A stretch of DNA of 64,000 nt from Streptomyces canus (GTDB lineage: Bacteria; Actinomycetota; Actinomycetes; Streptomycetales; Streptomycetaceae), in assembly GCF_041435015.1 (NCBI RefSeq), contig NZ_CP107989.1, forward strand, positions 9,610,001-9,674,000, in the 5' to 3' direction. The first letter of the stretch is position 1; every line of letters starts with the position of its first letter. A program made the translations under genes and the position numbers. The notes beneath the pieces were generated by a model that was given only the letters and a program-made list of their open reading frames with translations, had not been told where the DNA came from and did not search any database. This document shows, in pieces, positions 54,570 through 62,670 of this stretch.

Positions 54570-55478
54570 TCACTTCCAGCCGTACGCATACGCCGCGACC
54601 CACGTGATGTCGAGCTGTGCGCTGCTTCCCGGTGCCGCCCCCGGGCCCTCCAGAGCGCTTTCGTTCTGGAGCACCCAGGACAGGGGCCGGTCCGGCACGT
54701 CACGGGTGTCATGACCCGTCTGCCGGCCGTCGACGAAGAACCGGACGTGGCCCGGAGTCCACTCGGTGGACACGGTGTGCCACCGCGTCCAGTCGTCGCT
54801 TCCCGGGAAGTAGCCCTGCTCACCGCCACCGCAGGGATGGTGGAAGGAGCTGAGGGAGCCGGTCCACTCGCCTTCGGGGTGGTCCATTTCGCAGCCTCCG
54901 CCGTAGTGCAGCCACGCGGACTTGTAGCCGGGCGCGAGTTTCGTGACCTTGATGCGCGCGCTGTACTTGCCGTACTTCATCTGCATCACCGCGCGCGGCA
55001 CCAGCGCCGCTGCATGCACAGGTCCGCCGTCGGCGGGTCGCCACATCCGGACGGACATCCTTCCGTCGCCGTTCGCCGCGGGACCGACGCTCACGGTGTC
55101 CTCCGGGTGGTAGACCCCCACCACATCCCGTCCCCGGCCGGCGGCCGTGTCGGGCCAACCGGTCGGATACGCCCACCAGTTGTCGCGGTACGTCCCCTTC
55201 AGGCCTGCGCAGTAGGCCGCGGAGGTGTCGACGTCGTGCTCGCAGTCGCTGAAGGAGCCCAGTGGCACCCGGTCGCCGTTGAAGTCCTCGGCGAGGACCT
55301 GCCAGAAGGGCCCGCAGTCCCCGCGGGGCAGGTGCGCGGCGGTGGTGCCGCAGGCGTCGGCCGGAGCGGGTGCCCCATCGGCCCGGGGAAGGCCCAGCAG
55401 GCCGCCTCCCACGAGCAGGAGGCTCGAGACCATCACCAGGATGCGCTTGTGGTGGTGCGGCGCTGCGTGTGAACCCAT
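54570..55478 (-). CDS. Secreted GH16-like glycoside hydrolase
   Basis: 302 residues; ATG 55478. A hydrophobic signal (RILVMVSSLLLVGGGLLGL, residues 12-30) follows a His-rich start. GH16 fold: GKYSARIKVTKLAPGYKSAW, and the catalytic ExDxxE at 197-202 within CEMDHPEGEW, with E197 as nucleophile and E202 as acid/base; then DWTRWHTVSTEWTPGHVRFF, VDGRQTG. The core matches beta-glucanase/kappa-carrageenase-like enzymes, while the cysteine-rich N-terminus (DACGTTAA, GDCGPFW) is unusual. It ends 4 bp after the LLM gene, tail to tail. Confidence 0.85.
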   Translation of the reverse strand: MGSHAAPHHHKRILVMVSSLLLVGGGLLGLPRADGAPAPADACGTTAAHLPRGDCGPFWQVLAEDFNGDRVPLGSFSDCEHDVDTSAAYCAGLKGTYRDNWWAYPTGWPDTAAGRGRDVVGVYHPEDTVSVGPAANGDGRMSVRMWRPADGGPVHAAALVPRAVMQMKYGKYSARIKVTKLAPGYKSAWLHYGGGCEMDHPEGEWTGSLSSFHHPCGGGEQGYFPGSDDWTRWHTVSTEWTPGHVRFFVDGRQTGHDTRDVPDRPLSWVLQNESALEGPGAAPGSSAQLDITWVAAYAYGWK

Positions 55479-55653
55479 CCCGAGGCTCCTTCAGGCGGCC
55501 GACGTCGTCCGCCCTCGCCCCGCGGGGTACCGAAGAGGCCATGGACCGCGGTGGGCGGACCGCACTGACGCGAAGGAACATCCTCGCCCGCCGGACTCCA
55601 CGGCGCCATCCCCCGGACAGGCCGCGAACCGGACGGCCGCTCCGGCGCCTGAC

Positions 55654-55971
55654 TCAGAACTCGCTGTCGATGCCGGTCACGACCGCCGGGCCCAACGGCG
55701 AGTCCTCCTCGGCCAGGCCGCTGTCACGCAGGGCCCGGGAAACCAGCCGTACCGCTTCGGCCTCGGCATGCGACCGGTCGGCGGCCTCGACCTCGACCCG
55801 GGCGGCGAACATGCCGTCCTCCTCCACGGTCAGCACATTCAGCTCCTCGCTCTCCCCGAGATCCGTGTTCCTGGGGTCCTGAGGCCGGAGCCTTCGCCCG
55901 ATGTCGGAGCAGACGCTGTCGGGGACTCCTCGCAGGAACGTGCCGGGGACGGTGATGACGTAGGTGGTCAC
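55654..55971 (-). CDS. Conserved small hypothetical protein
   Basis: 105 residues from GTG 55971, behind AAAGGAG. The sequence starts VTTYVITVPGTFLRGVPDSV and continues with DLGESEELNVLTVEEDGMFA, RVEVEAADRSHAEAEAVRLV. No signal or membrane segment; the alternation of strands and helices suggests a small alpha/beta (ferredoxin-like) fold. Function unknown. It is alone on its strand, upstream of the signalling operon. Confidence 0.75.
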   Translation of the reverse strand: MTTYVITVPGTFLRGVPDSVCSDIGRRLRPQDPRNTDLGESEELNVLTVEEDGMFAARVEVEAADRSHAEAEAVRLVSRALRDSGLAEEDSPLGPAVVTGIDSEF

Positions 55972-56344
55972 GGCGACTCCTTTCTGCCGTCCTACCCGGT
56001 TCCCCGTGAGGCCGATCGGAACCGAAGGCCCGGGGAAGGGCCGCAGATGTGGAGAAGGTGTGTCGCGGAAGGTCGCTTTCCGGAACTGCCCCTGCATGGT
56101 GACGCCGGTCGGGGGTACACGCGGCCAGGACGACTGCAATCTCGGGATGGGCGGACGATGACGTCGGTGAAGGCTGACACAGGCAGGGCACTGCCACAGG
56201 CGGAGGACCCCGCGCGGTGCAGCGATCGGCTCTGTTGCCTTCTCCGCGACGTGTGAAGATCGGATCGTCGCTCTGACTACGCTCCCATCGTTGTACTGGA
56301 CAACGTCTGGAGGCACACGACACGTATGGGAGGTCGGGACCGCA
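55972..56344. other. Intergenic region between divergent genes
   Basis: About 370 bp with no supported gene; presumably holds promoters for the small protein and for the signalling operon. TTGTACTGGACAACGTC near 56291 is locally palindromic (TTGT...ACAA), but its meaning is unknown. Confidence 0.4.
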
Positions 56345-57565
56345 GTGATCTCGGGGACTGGGGCTGCCGAGTTGGTATCGGCGACGGCAGCCGGTGCCGA
56401 GACGGCGTGGGAGCACTGGGAGCCTTCGGTTCTCCTCGTGGAGGACGATCCCGGCGACGCGCTGCTCGTGGAGGAACTGGTCGCCGACGGTGCCGTGAAG
56501 ATGCGGCTGCGCTGGGTGCGGTCGATGACCGAGGCAGCCGAGGTGCTCGCCACCGAGACGCCCGACTGTGTCCTGCTCGACCTGCACCTGCCGGACGCTC
56601 ATGGACTTGAACTGGTCTCCTTGGTCCAGGGACTGGCCGAGCAGGTCGCCATCGTGGTCCTCACCGGGCTCGCCGAGGAGCAGACCGGCCTCGCCGCGGT
56701 CGCGGCCGGCGCACAGGACTACCTGGTCAAGGGCCGGGTGGAGCCCGAGCTGTTCGGGCGGGCGGTGCGCTACGCGATCCAGCGCAAGCAGACCGAGCAG
56801 GCGGCGGTGGCCCTGCAGGCCGGCGCGCTCCAGGCACAGGAGAACGCCCGCCTGGAACGGGGACTGCTGCCCCGCCCCCTCCTGCGCGCCGAGGGCGTCC
56901 AGGTCGTGGCCCGCTATCGGCCCGGACGCGCGCAGACACTGCTGGGCGGTGACTTCTACGACATCGTCCAGAGCGCCGACGGCACCCTCCACGCCCTCAT
57001 CGGGGACGTCTCCGGGCACGGCCCGGACGAAGCGGCCCTGGGAGTCGCCCTGCGGATCGCCTGGCGCACCCTCGTCCTCAGCGGCATCACCGGCGCGCAG
57101 CAGATGGCCCGGCTCGAGGAGCTGCTGATGGCCGAACGGGCGCGGGACGAGGTCTTCGCGACCCTCGTCACGCTGGCCGCCGTCCCGGGAGAGCAGCAGG
57201 CCCACGTCGTACGAGCCGGTCATCACGGCCTGCTCCAGCGCACCGGAACGGATGTGGAGTGGGTGGAGGTGCCCGGCGGACCGGCCCTGGGCATGGTCCC
57301 CGGCGGCGCGAGATGGCCGACCGCACAACTGCCGGTTCCGGCGGGAGCGTCGGTGGTGCTCTTCACCGACGGCCTCTTCGAGGGGCATGTGAGCCGTGGC
57401 CCGGAACGCCTCGGCGAGGAGGGGCTGCTGGCCCTCGCCCGAGAGGGCGCCGCGCTGGACGCCGAGGCGTTCGTGGACCGGCTGATCGAGAAGGCCGAGA
57501 GCCTCGCCGAGGCGCGGGGCGGCCTCGCCGACGATGTGGCCGTCGTCCATCTGAACTGGAACTGA
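56345..57565 (+). CDS. Receiver domain fused to SpoIIE (PP2C) phosphatase
   Basis: 406 residues from GTG 56345 (GGGAGGTCGGG upstream); a TTG at 56291 is also in frame. Receiver domain: SVLLVEDDPGDALLVEEL, phospho-acceptor D79 in VLLDLHLPDAHG, VVLTGL, and Lys in YLVKGRV. A helical linker (AALQAGALQAQENARLERGL, LPRP) leads to the SpoIIE phosphatase with TLLGGDFYDI, LIGDVSGHGPDEA and LFTDGLFEGH. Phosphorylation by the next gene's kinase probably sets phosphatase activity towards an anti-sigma antagonist. First gene of a three-gene operon. Confidence 0.93.
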   Translation: MISGTGAAELVSATAAGAETAWEHWEPSVLLVEDDPGDALLVEELVADGAVKMRLRWVRSMTEAAEVLATETPDCVLLDLHLPDAHGLELVSLVQGLAEQVAIVVLTGLAEEQTGLAAVAAGAQDYLVKGRVEPELFGRAVRYAIQRKQTEQAAVALQAGALQAQENARLERGLLPRPLLRAEGVQVVARYRPGRAQTLLGGDFYDIVQSADGTLHALIGDVSGHGPDEAALGVALRIAWRTLVLSGITGAQQMARLEELLMAERARDEVFATLVTLAAVPGEQQAHVVRAGHHGLLQRTGTDVEWVEVPGGPALGMVPGGARWPTAQLPVPAGASVVLFTDGLFEGHVSRGPERLGEEGLLALAREGAALDAEAFVDRLIEKAESLAEARGGLADDVAVVHLNWN

Positions 57566-59218
57566 GTGAGCGGGAGCGTGGTGTCGGAGCACATGGCGAG
57601 GCGAGGAATGGGCGCGGCGTGGATCGGACGCCGGCTCACGGTGCAGGGCTGGTTCTTCCTGGTTCTGGCCGTCATGACGCTGCTGGTGGTGGTCGGCAGC
57701 GTGGTCGGCGCCACCCTGCTCGGCCGGACGGCAGAGGTCGGCGACCAGCTGCTGCGCCGCATCCAGCCCGCCCAGACCGAGGCGTACCGGCTGCAGGCGG
57801 CGCAGGTCAACCAGGAGACGGGCATCCGCGGCTACGCGATCGCCGCCGACCGGCAGTTCCTCGACCCGTACACCCAGGGCAAACAGGACGAGGCGGCCTC
57901 GGCCGCCCGGCTGCACGAGTTCATCGGCGACCGGCCCGGACTGGTGGCGGACCTCAAGGCGATCGAAAGCCAGGCGGCCGACTGGCGCCGCACCTACGCC
58001 GAACCCCTCGCGGTCTCGGTCACCCCCGGCCGGCCGAAGCCGCTGGACCAGCTGAAGGCCGATCAGGGCAAGAAGGAGTTCGACCGGCTGCGCACCTTGT
58101 GGAACAAGCAGAACACCGACCTGGCGAAGGCGGTGGAGGACGGCCGCTCCCACCTCGCCCATGAGCGGAAGGTGCGTGACTCGGTCCTGGCCGGCATGGT
58201 CGCGGCCTTCCTGTTCTCCGGTGTCGCCTGCGCCGTCCTGGTCCGGGTCCTGGTGACCCGTCCCCTGGAGGCGCTGGGCACGGCGTCGAGGCGGGTGGCG
58301 GGTGGCGACTTCGCGTACGTCATCACCGGCGGCGGCCCGGCCGATCTGATCGCGGTGGCCAACGCGGTCGAGGGCATGCGCTGGCATGTCGTGGCCGAAC
58401 TCGAGGCCTCCCGTGAGCAGGAGCAGGAGCTGAGCAGGCAGGCCGCCGACCTGGACGCCCAGGCCGAGGAACTGCGCCGCTCCAACGCCGAACTGGAGCA
58501 GTTCGCCTACGTCGCCTCCCACGATCTGCAGGAGCCGCTGCGCAAGGTCGCCTCCTTCTGCCAGCTGCTGGAGAAGCGTTACGGCGACACGCTCGACGAT
58601 CGCGGCCGGCAGTACGTGGACTTCGCGGTCGACGGGGCCCGGCGCATGCAGGTCCTCATCAACGACCTGCTCACCTTCTCCCGGGTCGGACGCGTCAACG
58701 ACGCCCGGGTGCCGGTCGGGCTCGACCAGGCCCTGGACAAGGCGCTGGCCAACCTCGGGACGGCCGTCGAGGAGTCCGGCGCCCGCGTCGACCGCCCGGA
58801 ACAGCTGCCCGAGGTCGTCGGGGACCCCACCCTGCTGGCCATGCTCTGGCAGAACCTGGTCGGCAACGCCCTCAAGTTCCGCGACCCCGACCGCCCTCCG
58901 CACGTGTCCATCACCTGCGGAACCGATCCTGACGACCCCGGCAGCCTGCTGATTGCCGTCACGGACAACGGCATCGGCATTCCGGAGCCGTTCAGGGAGA
59001 AGGTCTTCATCATCTTTCAGCGGCTGCACGGACGGGACGCCTACGGTGGCACCGGAATCGGTCTGGCACTGTGCAAGAAGATCGTGGAACAACATGGAGG
59101 CAGGATCTGGATCGACACCGTCCACACGGACGGCACCCGCTTCTGCTTCACTCTCCCGTCCATCACCGAAAGCCCGGAGGCATCCGGTATCGGCACCGAG
59201 GAAAAGGCCCTGACATGA
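57566..59218 (+). CDS. Histidine kinase with CHASE3-type sensor and HAMP
   Basis: 550 residues; GTG 57566 abuts the phosphatase stop, and GTG 57581 with GGGAG is a good alternative. Membrane helix 1 (about 28-50), CHASE3-like helical outside domain (VNQETGIRGYAIAADRQFLD), helix 2 (about 210-232), HAMP, coiled coil (DLDAQAEELRRSNAELEQFA), HisKA with YVASHDLQEPLRKVASFCQL (phospho-His), and HATPase with WQNLVGNALKFRDP, VTDNGIGIP and YGGTGIGLALCKKIVEQHGG. It resembles cyanobacterial-phytochrome-type kinases. It partners with the receiver proteins on both sides. Confidence 0.92.
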   Translation: MSGSVVSEHMARRGMGAAWIGRRLTVQGWFFLVLAVMTLLVVVGSVVGATLLGRTAEVGDQLLRRIQPAQTEAYRLQAAQVNQETGIRGYAIAADRQFLDPYTQGKQDEAASAARLHEFIGDRPGLVADLKAIESQAADWRRTYAEPLAVSVTPGRPKPLDQLKADQGKKEFDRLRTLWNKQNTDLAKAVEDGRSHLAHERKVRDSVLAGMVAAFLFSGVACAVLVRVLVTRPLEALGTASRRVAGGDFAYVITGGGPADLIAVANAVEGMRWHVVAELEASREQEQELSRQAADLDAQAEELRRSNAELEQFAYVASHDLQEPLRKVASFCQLLEKRYGDTLDDRGRQYVDFAVDGARRMQVLINDLLTFSRVGRVNDARVPVGLDQALDKALANLGTAVEESGARVDRPEQLPEVVGDPTLLAMLWQNLVGNALKFRDPDRPPHVSITCGTDPDDPGSLLIAVTDNGIGIPEPFREKVFIIFQRLHGRDAYGGTGIGLALCKKIVEQHGGRIWIDTVHTDGTRFCFTLPSITESPEASGIGTEEKALT

Positions 59219-59661
59219 CCAGCCCCGCCGCCAACCCCATCGACGTGCTCCTCGTCGAGGACGACCCCGGGGACGAGTTGATGACGCGTGAGGCCTTCGA
59301 GGACAACAAGATCGGCAACACGCTCCATGTGGTCCGGGACGGCGAGGAAGCACTGGACTTCCTCTACCGACGCGGCGACCACACGGACGCACCGCAGCCC
59401 GACCTGATCCTCCTCGACCTCAACCTCCCCAAGTACGACGGCCGTCAGGTCCTGGAGGAGATCAAGTCCGACCCGGAGCTGTCCCACATCCCCGTCGTCG
59501 TCCTCACCACCTCCTCGGCCGAGGAGGACATCCTGCGCAGCTACAAGCTCCACGCGAACGCCTATGTCACCAAGCCGGTGGACCTGGACCAGTTCATCGC
59601 GGCGGTCCGCCAGATCGACGACTTCTTCGTCCAGGTCGTCCGACTGCCACGCCACTTCTGA
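59215..59661 (+). CDS. Rcp1-like single-domain response regulator
   Basis: 148 residues; ATG overlaps the kinase stop (ATGA). Receiver only: DVLLVEDDPGDELMTREAFE, phospho-acceptor D68 in LILLDLNLPKYDGRQVL, VVLTTSSAEED, and Lys in YVTKPVDLDQF. It has no output domain, as in Rcp1 regulators paired with phytochrome-like kinases. It may shuttle phosphate or compete with the receiver of the phosphatase. Confidence 0.93.
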   Translation: MTSPAANPIDVLLVEDDPGDELMTREAFEDNKIGNTLHVVRDGEEALDFLYRRGDHTDAPQPDLILLDLNLPKYDGRQVLEEIKSDPELSHIPVVVLTTSSAEEDILRSYKLHANAYVTKPVDLDQFIAAVRQIDDFFVQVVRLPRHF

Positions 59662-59695
59662 GTCCACGGCCGGGGTCTCATCCGCGTTCGCGGAG

Positions 59696-60052
59696 GTGAT
59701 GGCCCACAACCTCCTCGCCGTCGCCGCCCGGGGCCCGGCACTCGTCCACGCCCACAACTCCCCTCTCCAGCGGGAGAAGAGCTCGATGCGGACGTGGGAG
59801 GGGCGGGTGGGGTGGTGGAGCGCCGGTGCGCTGGTGAGCGCCCGGCTCGGCGCGGAGTACGCCTTCGCGGCCACGGCTCTCGGCACGATCCGGCACCGGG
59901 GAGTGGACACACCGCCCGCGCCCCGTGAGTCCCCCTGGTTCGGCTACGCCCCGCTCGATCCGGTCCACTTGGCCGCCGGTGACGGCCTGGTGTTCGTCAA
60001 GGACGTTCTGCGGAGCCAGCTGGTCCCACCTTCGACCGGCTGCTCGAACTGA
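59696..60052 (+). pseudogene. Erythromycin-esterase-family fragment
   Basis: About 118 residues from GTG 59696 or ATG 59699. They match the C-terminal half of erythromycin-esterase-like proteins: VMAHNLLAVAARGPALVHAH, QREKSSMRTWEG, GWWSAGALVSARLGAEYAFA and TALGTIRHRGVD. The family is ~400 residues, so the first two thirds are missing and the end (LVPPSTGCSN) looks frame-shifted. No ribosome site. A remnant that cannot confer resistance. Confidence 0.78.
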
Positions 60053-60125
60053 CGTCTTACCGAGCATCATTCGTTCGAACCTACGAAGTTCCGCGCAGTG
60101 GGTTACTGATCGCGCCTCGCACTGG

Positions 60126-60140
60126 TAGGAAACATTCCTA
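60126..60140. promoter_or_regulatory. Palindromic box upstream of the chitosanase gene
   Basis: TAGGAA-ACA-TTCCTA, perfect 6-bp arms, 52 bp before the chitosanase start. A similar GGAAA/TTTCC-type palindrome is the target of the ROK regulator CsnR upstream of csnA in Streptomyces lividans (from memory; not checked). Confidence 0.7.
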
Positions 60141-60191
60141 ACAATCAGGTCTGGACCAACTCTCCACCCCCCACCTCCACTTGGAGCCTCC

Positions 60192-61025
60192 GTGGAACCT
60201 GACACAGTGCCCCCGGCCGCCCACACCTCGCGCCGCACCCTCCTCGCTCTGATGGGAGCGGCGACCTGCGGCGCCCTGTTCGGCCCCTCGCGCGCCGCGG
60301 CAGCACCCGCGGCCGCGGCGGGCCTCGACGACCCCGCGAAGAAGGAGATCGCCATGAAGCTGGTGTCGAGCGCGGAGAACTCCTCGCTCGACTGGAAGGC
60401 GCAGTACAAGTACATAGAGGACATAGGTGACGGCCGCGGCTACACCGCCGGCATCATCGGCTTCTGCTCCGGCACCGGAGACATGCTCGACCTCGTCGAG
60501 CTGTACACCGACCGCAAACCCGGCAACGTCCTCGCCAGGTATCTGCCGGCACTGCGCCGCGTCGACGGCAGCGACTCGCACGACGGCCTGGACCCGAACT
60601 TCCCCGGCGACTGGCGCAAGGCCGCCCGGGACGCGGCGTTCCAGCAGGCGCAGAACGACGAACGCGACCGCGTCTACTTCAACCCCGCCGTCAGGCAGGG
60701 CAAGGCGGACGGCCTGCGCGTGCTCGGTCAGTTCGCCTACTACGACGCCATCGTCATGCACGGGGACGGCGGCGACGCGACCAGCTTCAGCAGCATCCGC
60801 CGCCGGGCCCTGCGCCAGGCCAAGCCCCCGGCGCAGGGCGGCGACGAAACGACGTACCTGAACGCCTTCCTCGACGCACGCGTCTGGGCGATGAAGCAGG
60901 AGGAGGCGCACAGCGACACGAGCCGGGTCGACACCGCCCAACGCGTCTTCCTGCGTCAGGGCAACTTCGACCTGAACCCGCCACTGGACTGGAAGGTCTA
61001 CGGGGACAGCTACCACATCGGCTGA
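60192..61025 (+). CDS. GH46 chitosanase
   Basis: 277 residues from GTG 60192 (GGAGCC upstream). Twin-arginine signal TSRRTLLALMGAATCGALFG, cleaved near AAAA. The GH46 signature is complete: E62 in SSAENSSLDWKAQYKYIEDI is the acid, and D80 in GDGRGYT is the second catalytic residue, 18 apart as in CsnA. The remaining fold motifs IIGFCSGTGDMLDLVELY and ALRQAKPP are present. It cleaves beta-1,4-linked glucosamine polymers outside the cell. Single gene with its own operator box and terminator. Confidence 0.95.
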   Translation: MEPDTVPPAAHTSRRTLLALMGAATCGALFGPSRAAAAPAAAAGLDDPAKKEIAMKLVSSAENSSLDWKAQYKYIEDIGDGRGYTAGIIGFCSGTGDMLDLVELYTDRKPGNVLARYLPALRRVDGSDSHDGLDPNFPGDWRKAARDAAFQQAQNDERDRVYFNPAVRQGKADGLRVLGQFAYYDAIVMHGDGGDATSFSSIRRRALRQAKPPAQGGDETTYLNAFLDARVWAMKQEEAHSDTSRVDTAQRVFLRQGNFDLNPPLDWKVYGDSYHIG

Positions 61026-61039
61026 GACAGGTGAGGTGA

Positions 61040-61065
61040 CGGCCCGGTGTCACAGCACCGGGCCG
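61040..61065 (+). terminator. Terminator of the chitosanase gene
   Basis: CGGCCCGGTG (61040-61049), loop TCACAG, CACCGGGCCG (61056-61065) followed by TTT: a perfect 10-bp GC hairpin 14 bp after the stop. Confidence 0.9.
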
Positions 61066-61113
61066 TTTCGGCAGAGCGTGTTTGCCGTCGAAGCGAGCGG
61101 TAACGCGTTGTCC

Positions 61114-61542
61114 ATGAGTGAATCGAACGAGAAGACGAACCAAGATTCCGTGAGCACGCAGGCCACGGCGGCGAAGGCCCGCCGTACCACGGCGAAGGCC
61201 ACCGCCCCGGCGTCCAAGGCGGCGAAGAAGACGGCCGCCAAGACGGATGACGCTGCGTCAGCGGGCAAGGAGGCGGCGCAGCGGACGGCCAGGACGGCGA
61301 GTGGGGCCGCGCACACCGCCGCCAAGAGCGTCGAGTCCGGTCGCCAGACCGTCATCGCCGCCTCGGGGCAGGCCGCGGCCGTCGCCAAGACGGCCTGGAC
61401 GGTGATAGCCCAGCGAAAGCTCATCGCCGCGGGTGTGGGTGCCGGCCTGACCGCGCTGACCGCGACGTCGTACGCAGCCGGCCGACGCGCCGGGCGGCAC
61501 GTGCACGGTCCGATCACCCGCTTGACCGGCGGACGGATCTGA
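61114..61542 (+). CDS. Lys/Ala-rich protein with hydrophobic C-terminal segment
   Basis: 142 residues from ATG 61114 (GAGCGG upstream). Residues 15-60 are Ala/Lys/Thr-rich repeats (TAKATAPASKAAKKTAAKTD) like histone-H1-type tails. After a helical middle (GRQTVIAASGQAAAVAKTAW) comes a hydrophobic stretch LIAAGVGAGLTALTATSYAA and a basic end GRRAGRH. It could bind DNA, acidic polymers or the membrane. No family was recognised. Confidence 0.7.
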   Translation: MSESNEKTNQDSVSTQATAAKARRTTAKATAPASKAAKKTAAKTDDAASAGKEAAQRTARTASGAAHTAAKSVESGRQTVIAASGQAAAVAKTAWTVIAQRKLIAAGVGAGLTALTATSYAAGRRAGRHVHGPITRLTGGRI

Positions 61543-61599
61543 CGGGTCACAGGCAGACGCGGAGACGTCCCTTCGCGGCAGGGGCGTACCGACTGATGG

Positions 61600-62274
61600 T
61601 CACGGCCTCTGCGACAGCAGGTCGTTGAGACGTGCGCCCGCCGCCCACCGTCGCAGAGCGGACCCGTCGAGCAGGCGGATCGTCTCCTCCCTCCGAGCCC
61701 ATCGGATGTCCCGGGCGGTGAAGACACCGCGATGGATGACCAGGCGCAGGGGTGATTCCCGGTCCCCGCGGTGCGGGTGAGGATGCGGCGCGTCCTCGTC
61801 GGGGAGGGGTTCCGCCACCGGCCGGAAGGCCACGTCGATCCGACGGCCGGCCGCGTCCCGGGCGCACAGACGCGGCCGGTCCGGTGCGGGCATCAGCCGC
61901 ACCCGCCACCCGTCCCGGCGCAGCATCCGCGCCACCGCCAACGCGAGTCCCTGGGTGTCGAGTTCGAGCAGCTCGTCCGCGGTGTAGTAGCCGATCCGCC
62001 GACGAGCGCCAGGGCGTCCGTGCCGTATCACGGCCGTGACCACCAGGACCAGGAACGCCACACCGACGACAGGGGCGACGATCCCGGCAACGCGGTATCC
62101 CGCGGCGAGCACGGCGGCCACCGCGCACACGGCTGCCACGACACCGGCGAAAGCGGGCAGCACGTCGCGGAACCTGGGCCCGTAGCGCCCCTGAGCCCGC
62201 AGCGCGCGCACCACATGGTGCCTCTGTGATCGGCGTGACGGGACGAGGCCGGACGTCCACGATAGGCGTGCCAC
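61600..62274 (-). CDS. Membrane protein with Mrr-like cytoplasmic domain
   Basis: 224 residues from GTG 62274. Two hydrophobic segments (PAFAGVVAAVCAVAAVLAAG and IVAPVVGVAFLVLVVTAVI, about 40-80) follow a basic N-terminus. The soluble part begins YYTADELLELDTQGLALAVA, RMLRRDGWRVRLMP, a layout seen in Mrr/restriction-endonuclease-like domains fused to membrane helices. The expected catalytic Asp/Glu-x-Lys is not obvious, so nuclease activity is doubtful. Function unknown. Confidence 0.65.
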   Translation of the reverse strand: MARLSWTSGLVPSRRSQRHHVVRALRAQGRYGPRFRDVLPAFAGVVAAVCAVAAVLAAGYRVAGIVAPVVGVAFLVLVVTAVIRHGRPGARRRIGYYTADELLELDTQGLALAVARMLRRDGWRVRLMPAPDRPRLCARDAAGRRIDVAFRPVAEPLPDEDAPHPHPHRGDRESPLRLVIHRGVFTARDIRWARREETIRLLDGSALRRWAAGARLNDLLSQRP

Positions 62275-62670
62275 AGCCCAGCCCTCCCCATGCCGCCTGT
62301 CTCCACCCGTGACTTCACGGATACCCAGTGCGCGGCCAAGTGCCTTGAAAGCAGGGGGGATTCGGCCACGCGTACCCGGCGCACGGAAGCGTCAGGGGGC
62401 GCGAAGGTGTCGTGACTCCCCCTTCTCCACACTTGTCGCGAGCGCACACGCGCCGGGCGCACGCCAGGCAGACGCCACCGGTCACGTGGAGGATCCCGGC
62501 GGTGACACAGGTCGCTTCCGCCCGCCCGGCCCTGCCGACCCGGTTGCGAGGTCTCGCTCACAGACGAGGCTGGATACATGGGTGCCGGGGCACACGGGAA
62601 GGGCAGTACCGCCGAACGAAATGCCACCGACGGGCAAAGGGCGGCGGGCGACCAGCGAGGAGAGGAAGAC
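62275..62670. other. Intergenic region, no gene seen
   Basis: About 400 bp between divergent genes. A 121-codon open frame (62309-62674) has no ribosome site and a shadow-like Arg/Pro-rich composition. Confidence 0.45.

Noticed and set aside
55724..59392. 1222-codon minus-strand open frame across the signalling operon
   Set aside because: Runs through three well-supported plus-strand genes; low-complexity shadow composition.
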